In this document: in pieces, positions 60,855 through 64,000 of the stretch | How the letters are laid out: every line of letters starts with the position of its first letter | How positions within the stretch are numbered: the first letter of the stretch is position 1 | Assembly (NCBI GenBank): GCA_963576725.1 | Contig: OY755252.1 | Location: forward strand, 48,238,840-48,302,839 | From: Azorinus chamasolen | Lineage: Eukaryota > Mollusca > Bivalvia > Cardiida > Solecurtidae | Reading direction: 5' to 3' | Length of the DNA: 64,000 nucleotides | Program-made: the position numbers and the translations under genes | The notes under the pieces: generated by a model | Told to the model about the DNA's origin: nothing | Seen by the model: only the letters and a program-made list of their open reading frames with translations | Database searches by the model: none

Positions 60855-62306
60855 TATTTTTATGCCCCCCAGATCAGATCTGGGGGCATATTGTTTTTGC
60901 CCTGTCTGTCTGTCTTGTCTGTTTGTCTGTTTGTTTGTCAGCAACTTTAACATTGGTCATAACTTTTGAGCCAGTACAGATAGAGACTTGATATTTGGTA
61001 TGCATATGTATCTCATAAAGCCGCACATTTTGAGGGGTGACATGTCAAGGTCAACGTCATCCTTCAAGGTCAGAGGTCAAATATATGGGTCAAATCACCG
61101 ACTTTAACATTGGCCATAACTTTTGGACCAATAGAGATAGATACTTGATATTTGGCATGCTGGTGTATCTCATGAAGCCGCACATTTTGAGGGGTGAAAT
61201 GTCAATGTCAAGGTCATCCTTCAGGGTCAAAGGTCAATTGTCTGTTTTTTTGTCTGTAACTCTAACACAACTTTAACATTGGTCATAACTTTTGAGCCAG
61301 TACAGATAGAGACTTGATATTTGGCATGCATATGTATCTCATAAAGCCGCACATTTTGAGGGGTGACATGTCAAGGTCAACGTCATCCTTCAAGGTCAGA
61401 GGTCAAATATATGGGTCAAATCACCGACTTTAACATTGGCCATAACTTTTGGACCAGTAGAGATAGAGACTTGATATTTGGCATGCATATGTATCTCATA
61501 AAGCCGCACATTTTGAGGGGTGACATGTCAAGGTCAAGGTCATCTTTAAAGGTCAGAGGTCAAACATATGGGTCAAATCACCGACTTTAACATTGGTCAT
61601 AACTTTTGAGCAAGTACAGATAGAGACTTGATATTTGGCATGCATATGTATCTCATAAAGCCGCACATTTTTGAGGAGCGTCATGTCAAGGTCATCCTTC
61701 AGGATCAAAGGTCACCAACTTCAAATTGGCCATAACTTTTGAACCAATAGAGATAGAGTCTTGATATTTGGTATGCATGTGTATCTCATGAAGCTGAACA
61801 TTTTGAGGGGCAACATGTCAAGGTAAAGGTCATCTTTTAGGGTCAAAGGTCACCGACTTTAACATTGGCCATAACTTTTGAACCTGTAGATGCAGACTTG
61901 ACATTTGGTATGCATGTGTATCTCATGAAGCTGCACAGTTTGGGGTGACATTTCAAGGTCAAGGTCATCTTTCAGGGTCAAAGGTCACCAACTTTAACAT
62001 TGGCCATAACTTTTGAACCAGTAGAGATACAGACTTGATAGTTGGTATACATGTGTTTCTCACTTGGCTGCACAGTTTGAGGGGTAACATGTCATGGTCA
62101 AGGTCATCCTTCATGGTCAAAGGTCACCAACTTTAACATTGGCCATAACTTTTGAACCAGTAGAGATACAGACTTGATATGTGGTATGCATGTGCACCCC
62201 ATGAAGCTGCACAGTTTGAGGGGTGACATGTCAAGATCAAGGTCATCCATTAGGGTCAAATATCATATCGAGGGGGCATAGTGTTTCACAAACACATCTT
62301 GTTTTT
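60855..62306 (+). mobile_element. ATGCCCC-bordered element with internal repeats
   Basis: Left TTTTTATGCCCCCCAGATCA with a TCTGGGGGCATA stem; right GAGGGGGCATAGTGTTTCAC plus ACACATCTTGTTTTTAT. TTTTTAT is present at both outer edges and may be a duplication. Inside are about nine diverged units of 130-165 bp. Each contains TAACATTGGCCATAACTTTT, TGCATGTGTATCTCATGAAG, GCACATTTTGAGGGG and a run of AGGTCA words. No coding capacity. I know this repeat wording from molluscan genomes. Confidence 0.75.
60930..62270. repeat. About nine tandem units with AGGTCA clusters
   Basis: Perfect direct repeats with one-base spacing, AGGTCAGAGGTCA, occur at 61067-61079, 61393-61405 and 61550-61562. A zero-spacing pair lies at 61531-61542. 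TCAAGGTCA recurs in most units. These are textbook nuclear-receptor half-site patterns; whether any factor binds is unknown. Confidence 0.8.
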
Positions 62307-62321
62307 ATAATTATATACTTA

Positions 62322-62480
62322 ATCCATTCGCTCATATTGACACATTTGACATCATAGGAGGAAACTGCTCTGAAAATTCAATTCTGAAAATTTCCTGTTT
62401 TCTAGTACATGCTCCTTTTCAGTAGATTTATTTAAAGAGGTTGCATCTAAAAATAGCCTATAGATGACTTAGTTAAATCT
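62322..62480 (+). mobile_element. Family C MITE, hairpin deleted
   Basis: TTAATCCATTCGCTCATATT start, AGTACATGCTCCTTTTCAGT and GCATCTAAAAATAGCC; the hairpin is gone and the right end is worn. Confidence 0.7.
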
Positions 62481-62486
62481 GTCTAA

Positions 62487-62580
62487 AAATTGTGTATGAG
62501 GTTATGGATTAAAGGGTGGAGTCTTGCATGAATAGTGTATGAGGTTATGGATTAAACGGAGTCTTGCATGAATATTCAAT
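62487..62580. repeat. 44-bp tandem duplication
   Basis: TGTGTATGAGGTTATGGATT with GGAGTCTTGCATGAATA occurs twice, differing by four lost bases. Confidence 0.8.
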
Positions 62581-62788
62581 AAGAGGATAAAATGTTTCGG
62601 TAAATTTGCATGTAGCTTGCCAAAGTGACTATACACACACTGTTTTATCTAGCCCCTGTCTGTCTGATCAAAAGGAAAATAATGTAATAATAATTAGATA
62701 GCTCTTTGCATTTGGCTGCCAATTGGTCTGACATTTGCAAAACAAAAAAATTGTTTCAGTTTTCATTTTTGAATCCCCCTTTCTGTTT

Positions 62789-63031
62789 TTAACTCCTTAC
62801 TCCATGAATATTAATGTACAAAATAATGACACCATGAATATTAATTAGATTAATTGTTATAATATCCCATGGACACGGAATGTTTTTGCCATGCTTGGAA
62901 CTGTACAATCACATAATTCTTGATTATGTCGCTGACCCTGATCAGACAGCTCTTAGAGGAGCTGCCTTCTGATCTAGGTCTACTCTGTTTGCAAAGGTGT
63001 AGAAAGGCGTATTTATGGAGGAAAGGCTTAA
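62789..63031 (-). mobile_element. Family A MITE, full length
   Basis: TTAA at 62789-62792 and 63028-63031, ends CTCCTTACTCCATGAATA and TTATGGAGGAAAGGC, core at about 62930-62990. Confidence 0.86.
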
Positions 63032-63049
63032 AAACTAGAATCATACATG

Positions 63050-63165
63050 GAAGTATCAAGCAGTTTGGATTCCGATGAGAGCCCAAATAAATTCTTGTCT
63101 CATATAGGTCCAAACTGTTTGTGGTTGTGATCACTCATTTGTTATTGGCAGCGAAAGGACCAAAG
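63050..63165 (-). mobile_element. Family H-type fragment
   Basis: AGCAGTTTGGATTCCGATGA and TCATATAGGTCCAAACTG, then TTGGCAGCGAAAGGACC as a worn end. Confidence 0.5.
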
Positions 63166-63445
63166 GTCAACTATATTAGGCAAGTAATTTGAGAACAAAT
63201 TGCATGGGCTTCATCCTCTCGGTCCTTTGATTTTGCCGTCCCATTGCAGTAATTTGGGAATGGAATTGAAGATGGATTAGTTTAATGTGCTCAGACTGTT
63301 TTAAGATGAATTATACATGAGGGGATTTCCCCTTGCAGCGGCTGGACCAGTTGAACTTGGTGCATCAAGGGCCTACGTACATTCTTAAATACATGCCCAT
63401 AGACTATTGATGCACTTAGCGGTCCAGAGTAAAAACTCTCTAAAG
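63166..63445. other. Unassigned stretch
   Basis: Nothing recognised. Confidence 0.4.
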
Positions 63446-63546
63446 CGACCACATGGACAGAGAGAATTTTTGACCATGACAGAAAGTGTAGAATCATATT
63501 AAACCAACAGAGCAGTAGACAGACGTATTATAGAGTAAAGGGGTAA
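63446..63546 (-). mobile_element. Family A remnant, core deleted
   Basis: ACATGGACAGAGAGAATTTT, GACAGAAAGTGTAGAATCAT, then AGAGCAGTAGACAGACG and ATAGAGTAAAGGGGTAA. Confidence 0.6.
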
Positions 63547-63718
63547 GACTGAGGATTAGATCCCATTAGAGTGGTCACATTGCTGTTTTTAATGCAGTAT
63601 AAAGCAGATTGAATTTAATAATATGTAACATTGAATATAATAATTTGTTTTACTTTGATCCAGTAAATATTCTCTTCAATGGATAAAATGGGCATATGAA
63701 TAATGTACTAGAATTGGG

Positions 63719-64000
63719 TTTTCTCCACCAAACCCTGTTGTGACCACTATAGATAAGACGGATATTTCAAATACTAAAAGTCATCATTTCTCCACCAAAC
63801 CCTATTGAGGCCTATTTCAAATACTAAGATCATCATTTCTTCGCCAAACCCTATTGTGAGTGGCACTATTATAGATATGAGGCATTTCAATTTTCAAATG
63901 CTAAAATATTTCTCCACCAAACCTGGCCCGTTTTGACCACTAATTAGATAAAGATGCATATTTCAAATACTAAAATCAGTCATTCTCCATCAAACCCTAT
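63719..64000. repeat. Tandem family D half-arms
   Basis: TTTCTCCACCAAACCCT recurs at about 63721, 63787, 63839 (TTCTTCGCC variant), 63911 and 63983, each with ATTTCAAATACTAAAAT words between. Only the left half of the D hairpin is repeated, so there is no long foldback. It continues past the window. Confidence 0.75.

Overview
The window looks like repeat-dense, gene-poor nuclear DNA from an invertebrate, most likely a marine bivalve mollusc. It is AT-rich, has no long host reading frame, and carries a tRNA-derived SINE ending in a CCCAACTCACTC-type tail, an ATGCCCC-bordered element with TCAAGGTCA repeats, a GACGAGCGTTGGCAC-type element and a truncated Penelope-like reverse transcriptase. I know these as typical of molluscan genomes; the organism call is inference. 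Nothing suggests a prokaryotic or viral genome.

Most of the sequence is short non-autonomous DNA transposons (MITEs). I name families by letter. A, B, B2, C, F, H and J have ends beginning CCCTTT, CCCATT, CCCTTC or CTCTTTGC, and the better copies lie between TTAA sites, as expected for piggyBac-type insertion. G and I are fragments built on the same core. The 'core' is a hairpin of about 65 bp with one arm reading GTAGACCCAGATCAGA and the other TCTGATCAGGGTCTGC. It recurs in families whose ends differ. D is a long near-perfect hairpin with CAGAG ends and 6-bp target duplications. E is a TA-flanked hairpin with CAGTAAAACCTC ends (Tc1/mariner or pogo-like). For MITEs, + means the short GTAGACCC side comes before the AT-rich arm.

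Layout. 1-13 kb: MITEs, a 33-bp array, a TCTG/TCTA satellite, a perfect 52-bp palindrome, a 479-bp insertion with 7-bp duplications, and a CpG-richer promoter-like patch near 11.9 kb. 13-21 kb: a family A element whose core has grown into a 53-bp satellite, a 57-bp array, and a 1.3-kb element with 32-bp terminal repeats inside a D element. 21-36 kb: mixed MITEs, 37-bp and 34-bp arrays, two tRNA-related SINEs. 36-39 kb: family F inserted at TTAA in family A, then the reverse transcriptase remnant. 39-52 kb: MITEs, 39-, 50- and 57-bp arrays, a possible 36-nt non-coding exon, and C nested in C. 52-59 kb: a 1.36-kb CAGGGCCTCC element carrying an exon-intron-exon-like passage, and two copies of a 1.8-kb CAGGGCTTTCC element. 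59-64 kb: MITEs, a 1.45-kb element rich in nuclear-receptor half-sites, and tandem D half-arms at the right edge.

There is no pathway or operon here. What the window shows is interaction among repeats: TTAA elements landing in the TTAA of earlier ones, ends and cores being exchanged, and hairpin cores expanding into minisatellites. The window is probably intronic or intergenic; a few splice-like signals on the + strand hint at a transcribed host locus, but I could not support a host gene.
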